This document shows, piece after piece, positions 23,004-32,706 of a DNA stretch of 64,000 nucleotides. Below the pieces are notes generated by a model. It was given only the letters and a program-made list of their open reading frames with translations. It was not told where the DNA came from and made no database searches. This DNA comes from Phycisphaerae bacterium RAS2. GTDB taxonomy: Bacteria > Planctomycetota > Phycisphaerae > UBA1845 > UTPLA1. The translations under genes were made by a program, and so were the position numbers. How positions within the stretch are numbered: position 1 is the stretch's first letter; every line of letters starts with the position of its first letter. The stretch spans positions 1-64,000 of the forward strand of contig CP036352.1 in assembly GCA_007753915.1 (NCBI GenBank), given 5' to 3'.

Positions 23004-24587
23004 ATGCGGATATCGAATGTTGCGGGAGCTACGGCGGTTTGGGTACTTGTCTGCGGTGAGGCGTTGCAGGCTGCACCACCCTATCGGGTCGTCGCGCTGA
23101 CGGGCGACGCAGCGCCGGGAAGCGATGCGGGCGTGGTGTTCTCCGCCCTCGGCGTCGGCGCAATCAACGAGAGCGGGGAAGTGGTGTTTACGTCGGCGCT
23201 TCAAGGCCCCGGTGTCGTCGCCGGCAACGATCAAGGGATCTGGGTCCAGAGGCCGGGCGACTATTCACTGATCGCGCGAGAAGGGGCATCTGCGGTGGGG
23301 ATTCCGGGCGCGACGTTCGCACCGTTCTCCGGTGTGTCGTCTCCTTATCACTCGGATGGCGGCGCGGTTGCCTTCAAGCAGGCGGTCTCCGGCGTGACGG
23401 CCACCGGCCTGTGGTCCACGCGCGACGGAAGCCTGAATCTGGTTGCTCGGACGGGAGACACCGCGCCGGTCGGGGTCGGCGGCGTGAATCTGAACTCGAT
23501 CGATGCTGTGGCGTTCGATGCGCTGGGGCGAGTAACGTTTACGTCTGTATTAACCGGCACAGGCGTGGATTCGACCAACAACTCGGCGGTGTTCAGCGAT
23601 GCCGGCGGACCGCTGGCCATGGTCGCGCGCACGTCGCAGCACGCGCCGGGGACGGCTGCTGGCGTGACCTGGGCGAGCTTTAATAACCCGCGCGTGGGCG
23701 AAAATGGGTCGGTCGTCATTCGGGCGATGCTGCAGGGGCCGGGGGTCGCCACCACGAACGACGCGGGAATCTGGTCCAATCGAAGCGGCCCGTTGAGCCT
23801 AGTGGTGCGCGAGGGGCAACTCTACCCGACGACCAGCCTGACCATGACGTCGATCAGCAACTTCGCCGTCAGCAGCGACGGGCTGGTCGGATTTTACTCG
23901 AGCCTCTCCAGCGGCGTGTCGAACGTGATGTCGCTCGTCGCGCAGACGCCGACGGGTTTCCGCGTCGTGACGCAGGCGGGGCAGCCCGCGCCGGGTACGA
24001 CATCCGTCTTCACGAACTTCAACCTGAACAACATGTTGATGAGCGGCGTCGGCGGCATGGCGCACATCGGCTTTTTGAGCGGCGGCGGTGCGAACACGGG
24101 AAACGACACGGGCATCTGGAGCGAAATCAACGGCGTCTATCAACTCGCCGCGCGCGAAGGCGCGATCGCGCCCGGAGCCGGCTCGGCCGTGTTTGGCGAT
24201 TTCTTCAACGGTCTATTTAACATCAATCCGAACGGCCAAGTCGCGTTCACGGCGGCGCTGAGCGGCCCGGGCGTCACAACAGCCAACGACAGCGGCCTCT
24301 GGGCGACCGACCACCTCGGCGCCCTGCAGTTGATCGCGCGCGAGGGGGACTTGCTCGAGGTGATGCCGGGAGACTTTCGTATGATCGCATCGGCCTCGAT
24401 GCTGTCGTTCACTTCGGGCGTCGACGGCAACCGCAGCACGTTCAACGGCAATGGTGAACTGGTCTTCTGGGCCGGCTTCACCGACGGCAGCAACGGCATC
24501 TTTGTGGCAACGGTACCGGAACCGGCGACCGCGGTGCTGGCGCTGCTCACCGGAGTAAGTATGCTCGCGTTTGGCCGACGTGACTAG
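23004..24587 (+). CDS. PEP-CTERM secreted repeat protein
   Basis: 527 residues with a signal peptide (residues 1-23, ending EALQAA). About seven repeats of roughly 65 residues carry the pattern G-x-G-V-x-x-x-N-D-x-G-I-W followed by L-x-A-R-E-G-x-x-A-P-G. Repeats of this kind are common in planctomycete secreted proteins. The C-terminus has VPEP, a hydrophobic helix and GRRD, a standard PEP-CTERM sorting tail and a likely substrate of the exosortase at 12576-13562. The start at 23004 gives a proper signal peptide; the frame is open upstream into the isomerase gene but shows no sense there. Function beyond surface location is unknown. Confidence 0.83.
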   Translation: MRISNVAGATAVWVLVCGEALQAAPPYRVVALTGDAAPGSDAGVVFSALGVGAINESGEVVFTSALQGPGVVAGNDQGIWVQRPGDYSLIAREGASAVGIPGATFAPFSGVSSPYHSDGGAVAFKQAVSGVTATGLWSTRDGSLNLVARTGDTAPVGVGGVNLNSIDAVAFDALGRVTFTSVLTGTGVDSTNNSAVFSDAGGPLAMVARTSQHAPGTAAGVTWASFNNPRVGENGSVVIRAMLQGPGVATTNDAGIWSNRSGPLSLVVREGQLYPTTSLTMTSISNFAVSSDGLVGFYSSLSSGVSNVMSLVAQTPTGFRVVTQAGQPAPGTTSVFTNFNLNNMLMSGVGGMAHIGFLSGGGANTGNDTGIWSEINGVYQLAAREGAIAPGAGSAVFGDFFNGLFNINPNGQVAFTAALSGPGVTTANDSGLWATDHLGALQLIAREGDLLEVMPGDFRMIASASMLSFTSGVDGNRSTFNGNGELVFWAGFTDGSNGIFVATVPEPATAVLALLTGVSMLAFGRRD

Positions 24588-24658
24588 CGCACAAGTTGCC
24601 ACAAGACATAAGGTTACATTGGTTTGATTCTTGACTAGACAGGGTGTTTCCGTGGCCC

Positions 24659-24686
24659 TTGACGCCCCGGGAAAGCGAGCTATATT
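24659..24686 (+). promoter_or_regulatory. Candidate upstream promoter (P1) of 16S
   Basis: TTGACG (24659-24664), a 16-base spacer and TATATT (24681-24686), close to the sigma-70 consensus. It lies about 610 bp before the mature 16S start. It is called by inspection only. Confidence 0.5.
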
Positions 24687-24889
24687 TCCCCCGGAGAAAA
24701 GGTCCGGCGCGAGGGAGTAAGCCGGGTCACTTGCTGCTGTGCCCGCTTGGCGTGGTTGGCCGAGGGGTTCATGAAAACGGCGGCGTTGCGAGTGGCTCCG
24801 CTCTTTTCCTTGCTCCGGATTTTTTGTCGGCCGGTCGAATTTGGCCGGAAAACGGCGAAAAAAAGCCTGAAAAATCTCCGAATGCGGGG

Positions 24890-24917
24890 TTGACACGGCG
24901 AATCGTTGTGTTAACTT
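24890..24917 (+). promoter_or_regulatory. Candidate main promoter (P2) of 16S
   Basis: A perfect -35 TTGACA (24890-24895) is followed 16 bases later by TAACTT (24912-24917), a weak -10 of the kind found in stable-RNA promoters. Short A-runs at 24848-24876 directly upstream resemble an UP element. The -10 assignment is uncertain by one or two bases. Confidence 0.5.
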
Positions 24918-24964
24918 GCGTTGCTCGACACGACGAACCTGTCACGGGTTTGGCGTGAATGAGG

Positions 24965-24983
24965 CCGGCGGCCTGGCTGCCGG
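24965..24983 (+). promoter_or_regulatory. boxB-like leader hairpin
   Basis: CCGGCGGC-CTG-GCTGCCGG forms an 8-bp stem with one G-U pair and a 3-base loop. It lies 54 bases before boxA, where rrn leaders often have a boxB hairpin. Confidence 0.45.
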
Positions 24984-25036
24984 ATACGGCGGAAACGCCG
25001 GGCGATTGAGTCGGTTGCACGCTGACTTGGTCGCAC

Positions 25037-25048
25037 TGCTCTTTGACA
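25037..25048 (+). promoter_or_regulatory. boxA antitermination element of the 16S leader
   Basis: TGCTCTTTGACA matches the E. coli rrn boxA core TGCTCTTTAACA in 11 of 12 bases. In known systems NusB-NusE binds it to stop premature termination. It sits directly before the 5' arm of the 16S processing stem, the standard arrangement. Confidence 0.78.
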
Positions 25049-25051
25049 AGT

Positions 25052-25066
25052 AAACAGAGATTGCCG
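25052..25066 (+). other. 5' arm of the 16S RNase III processing stem
   Basis: AAACAGAGATTGCCG is perfectly complementary over 15 bases to CGGCAATCTCTGTTT at 27006-27020, on the far side of the 16S gene. Three more pairs (25048-25050 with 27022-27024) extend the stem after one mismatch. Such a stem brackets pre-16S RNA for RNase III cleavage. Confidence 0.85.
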
Positions 25067-25296
25067 CGAGAATGTGGGGCGTCTTTCGGGCTGCTATTCC
25101 CGGAGGAATGCCTTGATCCCACAACTCGACTGTACGGCGTTTGGTTTCACAGCCGGGCGTCATGGTCGAATATTGGGTGTGCGATCGGTCAACTTGGCTG
25201 ATCGTTTTCAAATTCTCGTGAGCAGATGAGCGTTTGAGCCTTTTAAGTCGAATTCTGCGAACGTCGGAGCGATCCGGCGGTCGTAAATCGATAAGT

Positions 25297-26875
<1,579 letters not shown>

Positions 26876-27005
26876 GGGGATTCCTAGACGGATGCGACGC
26901 ACGCCTTCGGGCTTGCCTCGCACCGAACAGGTCAGCACATTTTGGACATCGTCGATTTGGCGAAAGCCAACGCGGCGGTGGCGGCAGGTTGGAAACAACC
27001 CGCCC

Positions 27006-27020
27006 CGGCAATCTCTGTTT
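27006..27020 (+). other. 3' arm of the 16S RNase III processing stem
   Basis: CGGCAATCTCTGTTT pairs with 25052-25066 (15 of 15 bases). It lies 133 bases after the 16S 3' end and just before the terminator, so the precursor contains only 16S. Confidence 0.85.
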
Positions 27021-27035
27021 TCTTTTGATACACAC

Positions 27036-27080
27036 AACGCCCGGTGCGCGAGCAATCGCCTCCGGGCGTTTTTGTTTTTG
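27036..27080 (+). terminator. Rho-independent terminator of the 16S transcript
   Basis: Stem AACGCCCGG (27036-27044) and CCGGGCGTT (27062-27070), 9 bp perfect, with a 17-base loop, then TTTGTTTTTG. It ends transcription about 200 bases after the 16S gene, which confirms a single-gene rRNA unit. Confidence 0.85.
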
Positions 27081-27092
27081 CTCCGGTCCGAG

Positions 27093-27112
27093 CCGCCGCA
27101 GTCATGCGGCGG
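27093..27112. repeat. REP-like hairpin type A, left copy
   Basis: CCGCCGCA-GTCA-TGCGGCGG, an 8-bp perfect stem with a 4-base loop. A near copy (CCGCCGCA-GTAA-TGTGGCGG) lies at 27755-27774, so the two flank the transposase gene. Confidence 0.72.
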
Positions 27113-27190
27113 AAGGAGTTAGGCGCAATTCCTGTGCCGTGCACACAGGCTGTTACCGACGACATGAGTTCTCGTTACGATCCGAACGTT

Positions 27191-27210
27191 CCGGGTCATG
27201 ACTGACCCGG
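27191..27210. repeat. REP-like hairpin type B, left copy
   Basis: CCGGGTCA-TGAC-TGACCCGG, an 8-bp perfect stem with a 4-base loop. Outer arms TCCGA (27181-27185) and TCGGA (27212-27216) can extend the stem across an internal loop. A near copy lies at 27854-27873. Confidence 0.75.
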
Positions 27211-27262
27211 CTCGGACGCTGGTCGCGGGCAGATCACCGGCCCGTCTCGGAGGGCGCCGTCC

Positions 27263-27766
27263 ATGAACGATGCGCCGCTTGCATACCTGATTACGTTCAC
27301 GACATTTGGTTCATGGCTGCACGGAGATCCGCGCGGGTCGGTGAATCGTGAGCACAGCGAGCCGGGTTCGCCCTTCTTGCTGCCCGACGAGCATCTTGCA
27401 ATGGCGGAGGCAATCTCGGCGCGGCAGTCGTCTCTGGTGCTCGATTCCGTATCGCGCGCGGCGGTTCGCTCTGCGATTGTCGGTGTCTGCGCTCATAGGC
27501 AATGGCCGCTTCACGCGGTCAATGTGCGTACCAATCATGTCCATGTAGTTGTTTCTCTGTGGGCGAAGCCGGAAGCGGCCCTTCATGATTTCAAGGCGTA
27601 TGCGACGCGGGCGCTGCGCCAGAATAAGCTTGTCAATCCGACGGTCAGCCCGTGGACATCCGGCGGCAGCACGCGATATCTATGGAAGTCGAGTGATGTG
27701 GAATCAGCGTGCCGATACGTCACCGAGGGGCAGGGTGCGGATCTGCCTTCCGAGCCGCCGCAGTAA
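27263..27766 (+). CDS. REP-associated tyrosine transposase (RAYT, Y1/HUH type)
   Basis: 167 residues. It starts with the family opening YLITFTTFGSWLHGD and has the HUH metal-binding motif NHVHVVV at residues 93-99. A Tyr nucleophile candidate lies in the C-terminal part (RYLWKS or CRYVTEG). RAYTs are single-copy domesticated IS200/IS605-type enzymes thought to mobilise REP hairpins. Here the gene is flanked on both sides by one copy each of two hairpin types, and its TAA stop lies in the loop of the right type A hairpin. It is inserted directly after the 16S terminator. Confidence 0.85.
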   Translation: MNDAPLAYLITFTTFGSWLHGDPRGSVNREHSEPGSPFLLPDEHLAMAEAISARQSSLVLDSVSRAAVRSAIVGVCAHRQWPLHAVNVRTNHVHVVVSLWAKPEAALHDFKAYATRALRQNKLVNPTVSPWTSGGSTRYLWKSSDVESACRYVTEGQGADLPSEPPQ

Positions 27767-27774
27767 TGTGGCGG
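27755..27774. repeat. REP-like hairpin type A, right copy, overlapping the transposase stop
   Basis: CCGCCGCA-GTAA-TGTGGCGG; the stem keeps pairing through one G-T wobble. The transposase stop codon TAA (27764-27766) sits in the loop. It matches the left copy at 27093-27112 at 18 of 20 positions. Confidence 0.72.
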
Positions 27775-27853
27775 AATGAGTCAGTGTAACTAAGGCGTTG
27801 CGATTGCAGGGGGCGCGTACTTGTGCTCGCGGGCCTTGTTCGCCTCCGGCATT

Positions 27854-27873
27854 CCGGGTCATGGCTGACCCGG
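27854..27873. repeat. REP-like hairpin type B, right copy
   Basis: CCGGGTCA-TGGC-TGACCCGG, differing from the left copy at 27191-27210 in one loop base. The downstream context CTCGGA is shared as well, so the repeat unit is longer than the stem. Confidence 0.75.
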
Positions 27874-27956
27874 CTCGGAAGCGGGGCGCAGCGAATCAGC
27901 GCGCACCAAACGGGGCTTGATATCAATGATGTCGCGTTAGGCTGGGCGCTTCGCGG

Positions 27957-28673
27957 CTATCGGTTGCGCGTCGCCAAGCGGCGTCTCAAGGGCGTCATCA
28001 TGCCAAGCACAAGCATCATCGCCGCGGCGGCCGGTTCGGGGACGGTGTGAATCTCGGCGCTGTTGAACAGCTCAATCGAATCCCCAAGTGAGTCCAGGTA
28101 GAACCGCATCTCCATGTGATGCTCGGTCGTCGTCGGCAGCACGAGCGGTCCGAGACCGCCCATGAACGGATGCGGGCCTGGGCCGGCATACAGCCCCGTC
28201 GCGAAGGTTCCCATGGGCTGGCTGTTGATCCACGCGCGGTATTCAAGGCTGGCCCCGCGCACGTCGTGATCGACGGTGTTGTCAAACACGCCGTCAATCC
28301 ACGCGGTGTGTGCCTGCAGGCCGGACGCCGCGTAATTGTGGACGAAGTCGATCTCGCCGACGTCGAGCGGCGTGTTGGCGATCTTCTCGATGAGCGTGTT
28401 GGTCACGACCGTCGAGACGGGCGGCACACCATTGAAGCCGCCCTCGGCGAAAATGACACCCGTCGCCTGCCACCGATTCATCGCGTCGTTCAAATTGAAA
28501 TGGTGCTCGATGTCGCCCACGGCAAGGTTGGCATCGTCGGGGCTGTTGTCTAGCACCTGGTAAGCGGGAATGTTGTCAATATAGACGTCGATTGCAAAGC
28601 CGGCGACGGCGGGCCGGGCGGACAGGCACAAACCCACCGCAACCGCTGCGCAACGCAGAGCTTGACGATTCAT
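27957..28673 (-). CDS. PEP-CTERM secreted protein
   Basis: 238 residues. The signal peptide is MNRQALRCAAVAVGLCLSAR followed by a PAVA-G cleavage site. The middle is an Asp/Asn-rich beta-type domain of unknown function (FAIDVYIDNIPAYQVLDNSP and on). The end has VPEP, a short hydrophobic helix and an Arg-rich tail, a PEP-CTERM sorting signal that fits the exosortase at 12576-13562. The start at 28673 has a strong GGAGGAG site six bases upstream; an in-frame extension to 28721 would spoil the signal peptide. Confidence 0.8.
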   Translation of the reverse strand: MNRQALRCAAVAVGLCLSARPAVAGFAIDVYIDNIPAYQVLDNSPDDANLAVGDIEHHFNLNDAMNRWQATGVIFAEGGFNGVPPVSTVVTNTLIEKIANTPLDVGEIDFVHNYAASGLQAHTAWIDGVFDNTVDHDVRGASLEYRAWINSQPMGTFATGLYAGPGPHPFMGGLGPLVLPTTTEHHMEMRFYLDSLGDSIELFNSAEIHTVPEPAAAAMMLVLGMMTPLRRRLATRNR

Positions 28674-29142
28674 GGCACTCCTCCGTATTTGCGTGGACGA
28701 AACCGCCGCGGGCACGACCACCCACAGCCGGGCGCGAGATCATTCAGGCCGTAATCTTACTTTTTTCTTCATGCGAAATCAACCTTCGCGGCCGCGCTCG
28801 CTTTCGACACGGCGACCGGACACTTGCGGGCCCCCTTCAAATCGTGCCGCGAACGGGCTTGAGATCGGCTTTCATGCTGCGTGGCGCGATTTCGTTTCGT
28901 TTCGCTCCCGGCCGGAAACGCATCTTCAATGGGCGGGAATCGTCGCCCGGCCCTTCGAAAGTTCCCGCGACGAGGCCGCGATTGAGGCATGCGAGATTCT
29001 CGGAAATCTCCGTGAAGCCGGGAGGCGAATCGTCGCATGAACGAATTGGGGGCGGCGCGTGCCGGTCTTGCTGTCCTGCTTTTCTGGTCGCGCGCACGAC
29101 GGAGGAGTTCGGACCTAAAGGCTCATGAAAACGGGAGTCATC
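28674..29142. other. Divergent intergenic region
   Basis: 469 bp between two divergent genes for secreted proteins. It should contain both promoters. I see no convincing promoter pair, terminator or repeat, and the open frames on either strand do not look coding. Confidence 0.4.
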
Positions 29143-30879
29143 ATGAATCGGATTGTTTGGGCGATAGCGGGATTGGCTGGCGTCTTGTGCCCGGCGAGTA
29201 ACTTGATCGCGCAGGGAACGGCGTTCACTTATCAGGGGCAACTCATGGAGGCCGGCCTGCCTGCAGCGGGCAACTATGACATGGTGTTCCGTGTCTTTGA
29301 CGCGGATGTGGGCGGCACGCAATACGGGGCTGACTTTCCCCTGGCTGGCGTGTCGGTTAGCGAAGGCCTGTTTACCGCGACGATCGACTTTGGCGCGGGT
29401 GTTTTCACGGGTGTCCCGCTCTGGCTCGAGATTGAAGTCAACGCGACCGTGCTCGCACCGCGGCAATCGCTGACCGCGACACCGTATGCGCAAACGTGCA
29501 ACGACTCCTATCTCTCTACGATTGCGAGTTATTCCTACTACACTTACGCGCCCTGGGTTCCGCTGGGGAGCGACTTGTATTACCTCGACGGCAACGTTGG
29601 CATCGGCACAACGACACCCACGGCGAAACTTGAAGTCGCCGGCGAGGCGGGCGTCGACGGCATTCGCTTTCCGGACGGCACGCTTCAGACGACGGCCAGC
29701 GGCCTTGGCGGCGGCCCATGGCAATCCAACGGGTCCGATGTCTGGTATAGCGGCGGCGGCGTCGGCATCATCGGCGGGTCCTCGCCGTTCCCGTCGGGCA
29801 AGGGCGTCTTTCTCGAAGGCGGCAGTGCGAGCAGCGCGCAGGTATTTGCGTACAACTATGACGCCGGGCAATCGTTATCGCTAATTCTCAATTCGCCCGG
29901 CGGCAATGTCGGCATCGGCACGAACTCGCCGACCTCCAAGCTTCACGTCGCGGCCAGCAGCGGCAGCACCATCTTCGCATCGACCTCGGCCGGGCGCGGC
30001 GTCTCCGGATTGGCCACGTCCAACTTCGGCGGAACCGGTGTCCATGGCGAACATCAGCAAGCCCTGAACTCCGGCTCGCTCGGCACGTTGGACGCCGGCG
30101 TGACCGGCGTTGCACAGGTGTCGGTCAACTACGGCGGCAACTTTATCAACACCGAAGCAGGCGGCATCGCTCTTCGATCGCAAGGTCTTCTCGATGTGGT
30201 CGGCAGCGGCGCCGGGACGGAGCTGCTTCGCTTCAACACGGAACGACCCTGGGTGTTCCGGCAGATTTACACAGGGCCGTCCACGGGGTTGCAACTGAAG
30301 GCCACGAGCGGTCTCAAGAATTTCGAGATCACATGCAACAACGACGTGAACGTCGCCACATTCCTAACGGACACGGTGAACCCCCGTGTGGGCATCGGTA
30401 CGACGACACCCGTCGCCACGCTCGATGTCAACGGCACGACACGCACCAAGGTGCTGCAAATCGTTGGCGCGGACCTTGCGGAGAAGTTCCCCACCAGCGG
30501 CGGCGCCGCGGAGCCCGGCACCGTGATGGAGATTGATCCGGCGAATCCTGGGCTGCTTCGCCAATCACAAGGCGCATACAACCAGCGTGTCGCCGGAGTT
30601 GTCAGCGGCGCGAACGATTTTCCTGCCGGCGCCATTCTCGGCAACCTGCCCGGGCATGATGACGCGCCGCCGATCGCACTCTCGGGCCGGGTGTGGACAT
30701 GGTGTGACGCAAGCGAAACGGCGATTGCCCCCGGTGACCTGCTCACGACGTCGGATACGCCGGGCCATGCAATGAAGGCGGCCGACCGCAATCGGGCACA
30801 CGGCGCCGTCATCGGCAAGGCCATGACCTCGCTCAAGAGCGGCCGCGGACTGGTATTGGTATTGGTCAATCTCCAGTAG
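29143..30879 (+). CDS. Secreted protein with tail-fibre-like IGT repeats
   Basis: 578 residues with a signal peptide (about 1-24). The N-terminal beta domain begins AFTYQGQLMEAG, a common opening in planctomycete and related secreted proteins. Several NVGIGTTTPTAKLEVAG-type repeats follow (near residues 152, 255 and 415), as in phage tail-fibre-like surface proteins. The C-terminal domain of about 130 residues (GADLAEKFP... to GRGLVLVLVNLQ) caps the fibre. It probably forms a trimeric extracellular structure, but the role is unknown. ATG 29143 is preferred over ATG 29125 because GGGAG lies five bases before it. Confidence 0.72.
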   Translation: MNRIVWAIAGLAGVLCPASNLIAQGTAFTYQGQLMEAGLPAAGNYDMVFRVFDADVGGTQYGADFPLAGVSVSEGLFTATIDFGAGVFTGVPLWLEIEVNATVLAPRQSLTATPYAQTCNDSYLSTIASYSYYTYAPWVPLGSDLYYLDGNVGIGTTTPTAKLEVAGEAGVDGIRFPDGTLQTTASGLGGGPWQSNGSDVWYSGGGVGIIGGSSPFPSGKGVFLEGGSASSAQVFAYNYDAGQSLSLILNSPGGNVGIGTNSPTSKLHVAASSGSTIFASTSAGRGVSGLATSNFGGTGVHGEHQQALNSGSLGTLDAGVTGVAQVSVNYGGNFINTEAGGIALRSQGLLDVVGSGAGTELLRFNTERPWVFRQIYTGPSTGLQLKATSGLKNFEITCNNDVNVATFLTDTVNPRVGIGTTTPVATLDVNGTTRTKVLQIVGADLAEKFPTSGGAAEPGTVMEIDPANPGLLRQSQGAYNQRVAGVVSGANDFPAGAILGNLPGHDDAPPIALSGRVWTWCDASETAIAPGDLLTTSDTPGHAMKAADRNRAHGAVIGKAMTSLKSGRGLVLVLVNLQ

Positions 30880-30912
30880 GGCAGCCTGCGAAGTTGAATG
30901 CGAGGTTTCGCG

Positions 30913-32022
30913 ATGAATAGACAATTGCAACGAGGGGGATTGATTTCCGCCGGCCTGACGATCCTGTCCATGCTGCAAGCCGGCCAGGCCCTGGCGGCTG
31001 ACGAATGCGGCACCCGGGTCTCGCGGGAACAGGCGCGCGATGTGAGTGCACTGGAGGCGTTGGGCGTTTATCGGAGCGGCCCGGCCGCGGAGTATATTCT
31101 GAATGTTCCCGTGTCGATTCACATCGTGCATCTGGACAACGGCAACGGCGGAATAAGCCAGGCCGACGTGGATGCAACGATGGCCTTTGCCAACAGCACC
31201 TGGATCGGTGCGGGAATGCAGTTTTTCCAGGCGGGCGCCACGATTCATATCAATAATACAAACTTCTACACCGGCATCGACAGCCAGGCTGAAATCGACG
31301 CGCTCCGCGGCACCAGTTCAGTGCCCAACACCGTCAACGTGTATTTCACCCAGAACCTTTCTGATGGCACCAATTCGCTCTGCGGGCAGGCGACCTTCAC
31401 CACGTCGCCGGGAAACCAGGGCATTGTCGTCGCCAACGACTGCACCGCCCCGGAGTATCCTTCGACGTTTACCCATGAGATGGGACACTTCTTCGATCTC
31501 CTGCATACGCATGAAACGGTCTTCGGCCTCGAATGTCCAAATGGGTCCAATTGCTCGACCGCCGGCGACCTGGTCTGTGACACGGCGGCCGACCCGACGC
31601 TGGAAACCGATTCGGATGAACCGACATACAATGTGGACCCTTCGACGTGCACCTATTTCGGCACGTCGATGCGATGCGGACAGACATTCAATCCGGATCC
31701 CACCAATCTGATGTCTTATGCCGGCAGCTGCCGGTCTCATTTCACCTATGGCCAGAACAGCCGCGCGTTGGGTACGCTCGTCAACCTGCGATCCAATCTC
31801 GTGAATCCGCCGCAGCTCAACGTGACGTGGGTGGATTTTGCATACGGCGGCGGTTCGAACGGGTCGTTCAACCAGCCGTACAATTCGCTTGCCGCGGCGG
31901 TGGCGGCGGTTGCGCCGGGCGGGCGCATCGTCATCAAAGCCGGTTCGACAAATCAGACACTGACCATCAACAAAGCATTGACGCTGGATTCGTTTCGCGG
32001 GTCGGCCACGGTCGGCCAGTAA
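30913..32022 (+). CDS. Secreted zinc metalloprotease, M43/pappalysin-like
   Basis: 369 residues with a signal peptide (residues 1 to about 29, ending QALA). The zinc motif is HEMGHFFDLLHTH and a Met-turn candidate NLMSYAGSC lies about 85 residues later, as in metzincins of the M43 family. The C-terminal 60 residues (VDFAYGGGSNGSFNQPYNSL and on) look like the first coils of a right-handed beta helix that stops early. The protein may therefore be shortened. ATG 30913 has a GAGG site upstream; ATG 30898 is possible. Confidence 0.8.
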   Translation: MNRQLQRGGLISAGLTILSMLQAGQALAADECGTRVSREQARDVSALEALGVYRSGPAAEYILNVPVSIHIVHLDNGNGGISQADVDATMAFANSTWIGAGMQFFQAGATIHINNTNFYTGIDSQAEIDALRGTSSVPNTVNVYFTQNLSDGTNSLCGQATFTTSPGNQGIVVANDCTAPEYPSTFTHEMGHFFDLLHTHETVFGLECPNGSNCSTAGDLVCDTAADPTLETDSDEPTYNVDPSTCTYFGTSMRCGQTFNPDPTNLMSYAGSCRSHFTYGQNSRALGTLVNLRSNLVNPPQLNVTWVDFAYGGGSNGSFNQPYNSLAAAVAAVAPGGRIVIKAGSTNQTLTINKALTLDSFRGSATVGQ

Positions 32023-32054
32023 TATTACAAATGTCACAAACAGGAGTTGAGATC

Positions 32055-32510
32055 ATGCACCGGCGTTCACGCAAAGATGGAATCGCGGCGATGGTCGTTT
32101 GGTCCGTTGCGGTCGCAGTCGCGCAGGGCGGGCCGCGCGGTGATTTCAGTTTGAACTGGCACACCGTCGACGGGGGTGGCGCATCGGGCGCCGGCGCCAG
32201 CGTCGGCGGGCTGTATGCGGTCGGCGGCACGATCGGCCAACCGGACGCCGGCTCGTTTGTTGTTCCGATGTCTGGCGGTGCGTTTGAGTTGGTGGGTGGG
32301 TTCTGGGCTGCCGCGACACCGAGCTGTGCCTGCCCGGGCGACATGAACCACGATGGAGATCGCAACGGCGCCGATGTCCAGGGATTCGTCAATTGCTTTG
32401 TTGGCGCGGGGAGTTGCCTGTGCGCGGATGTCGAAGCGGGCGACGGTGTGAACGAAGACGACATTTCGCAGTTTGTCGCCGATCTACTGGCCGACAGCCC
32501 GTGTCCCTGA
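32055..32510 (+). CDS. Small secreted protein with dockerin-like calcium-binding end
   Basis: 151 residues. The N-terminal signal region (about 1-24) leads into a domain LNWHTVDGGGASGAG with VGGTIGQPDAG that recurs in planctomycete secreted proteins. The C-terminal part has DMNHDGDRNGADVQGFVNC and GDGVNEDDISQFV, two EF-hand-like loops as in type I dockerins. Paired Cys residues (CAC, CLC, SPCP) may form disulfides. The start has AGGAG about nine bases upstream. It follows the protease gene by 32 bp, so the two may be co-transcribed. Confidence 0.72.
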   Translation: MHRRSRKDGIAAMVVWSVAVAVAQGGPRGDFSLNWHTVDGGGASGAGASVGGLYAVGGTIGQPDAGSFVVPMSGGAFELVGGFWAAATPSCACPGDMNHDGDRNGADVQGFVNCFVGAGSCLCADVEAGDGVNEDDISQFVADLLADSPCP

Positions 32511-32660
32511 TGCGGCCGAAGTGGCGCGTCAGCGGTCGGGGGCGTCGTCGTGCAGAACCGCAGTCGGCCCGTGCAGCGGCGAAGCGGGATCGCGAATGGT
32601 GCCCTCAACGGGAAACGCCTGAAAGGCAACGGTCGGTCATTGTCTTCAAATTGTCGAAAC

Positions 32661-32706
32661 AGCCGCCGATCGGACTCGAACCGATGACCTGCGGTTTACA
32701 AAACCG
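32661..32706 (-). other. 3' fragment of tRNA-Thr(UGU): integration att remnant
   Basis: Read on the minus strand, this is the second half of a tRNA: anticodon loop TTTGTAA (anticodon UGU) with 4 of 5 stem pairs, variable loop AGGTC, T-arm ATCGG-TTCGAGT-CCGAT, acceptor strand CGGCGGC and discriminator T. No D-arm or acceptor 5' strand precedes it. Homology stops inside the anticodon stem, as expected for a site-specific recombination crossover. Element DNA should lie at higher coordinates. The intact tRNA is not in this window. Confidence 0.8.

Larger units (their letters stand above)
24588..25296 (+). promoter_or_regulatory. Promoter and leader region of the 16S rRNA gene
   Basis: A stretch of 709 bp without protein genes ahead of the 16S gene. 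It holds two candidate promoters, AT-rich runs (24848-24876) just upstream of the second that could act as an UP element, a hairpin, a boxA antitermination sequence and the 5' arm of the processing stem, each listed separately. The order hairpin, boxA, processing arm, 16S follows the general plan of bacterial rrn leaders. Confidence 0.75.

Noticed and set aside
28592-29128. A 178-codon plus-strand frame between two secreted-protein genes
   Set aside because: It overlaps the start of a minus-strand gene with a signal peptide, has no family sense and is rich in Arg and Pro.
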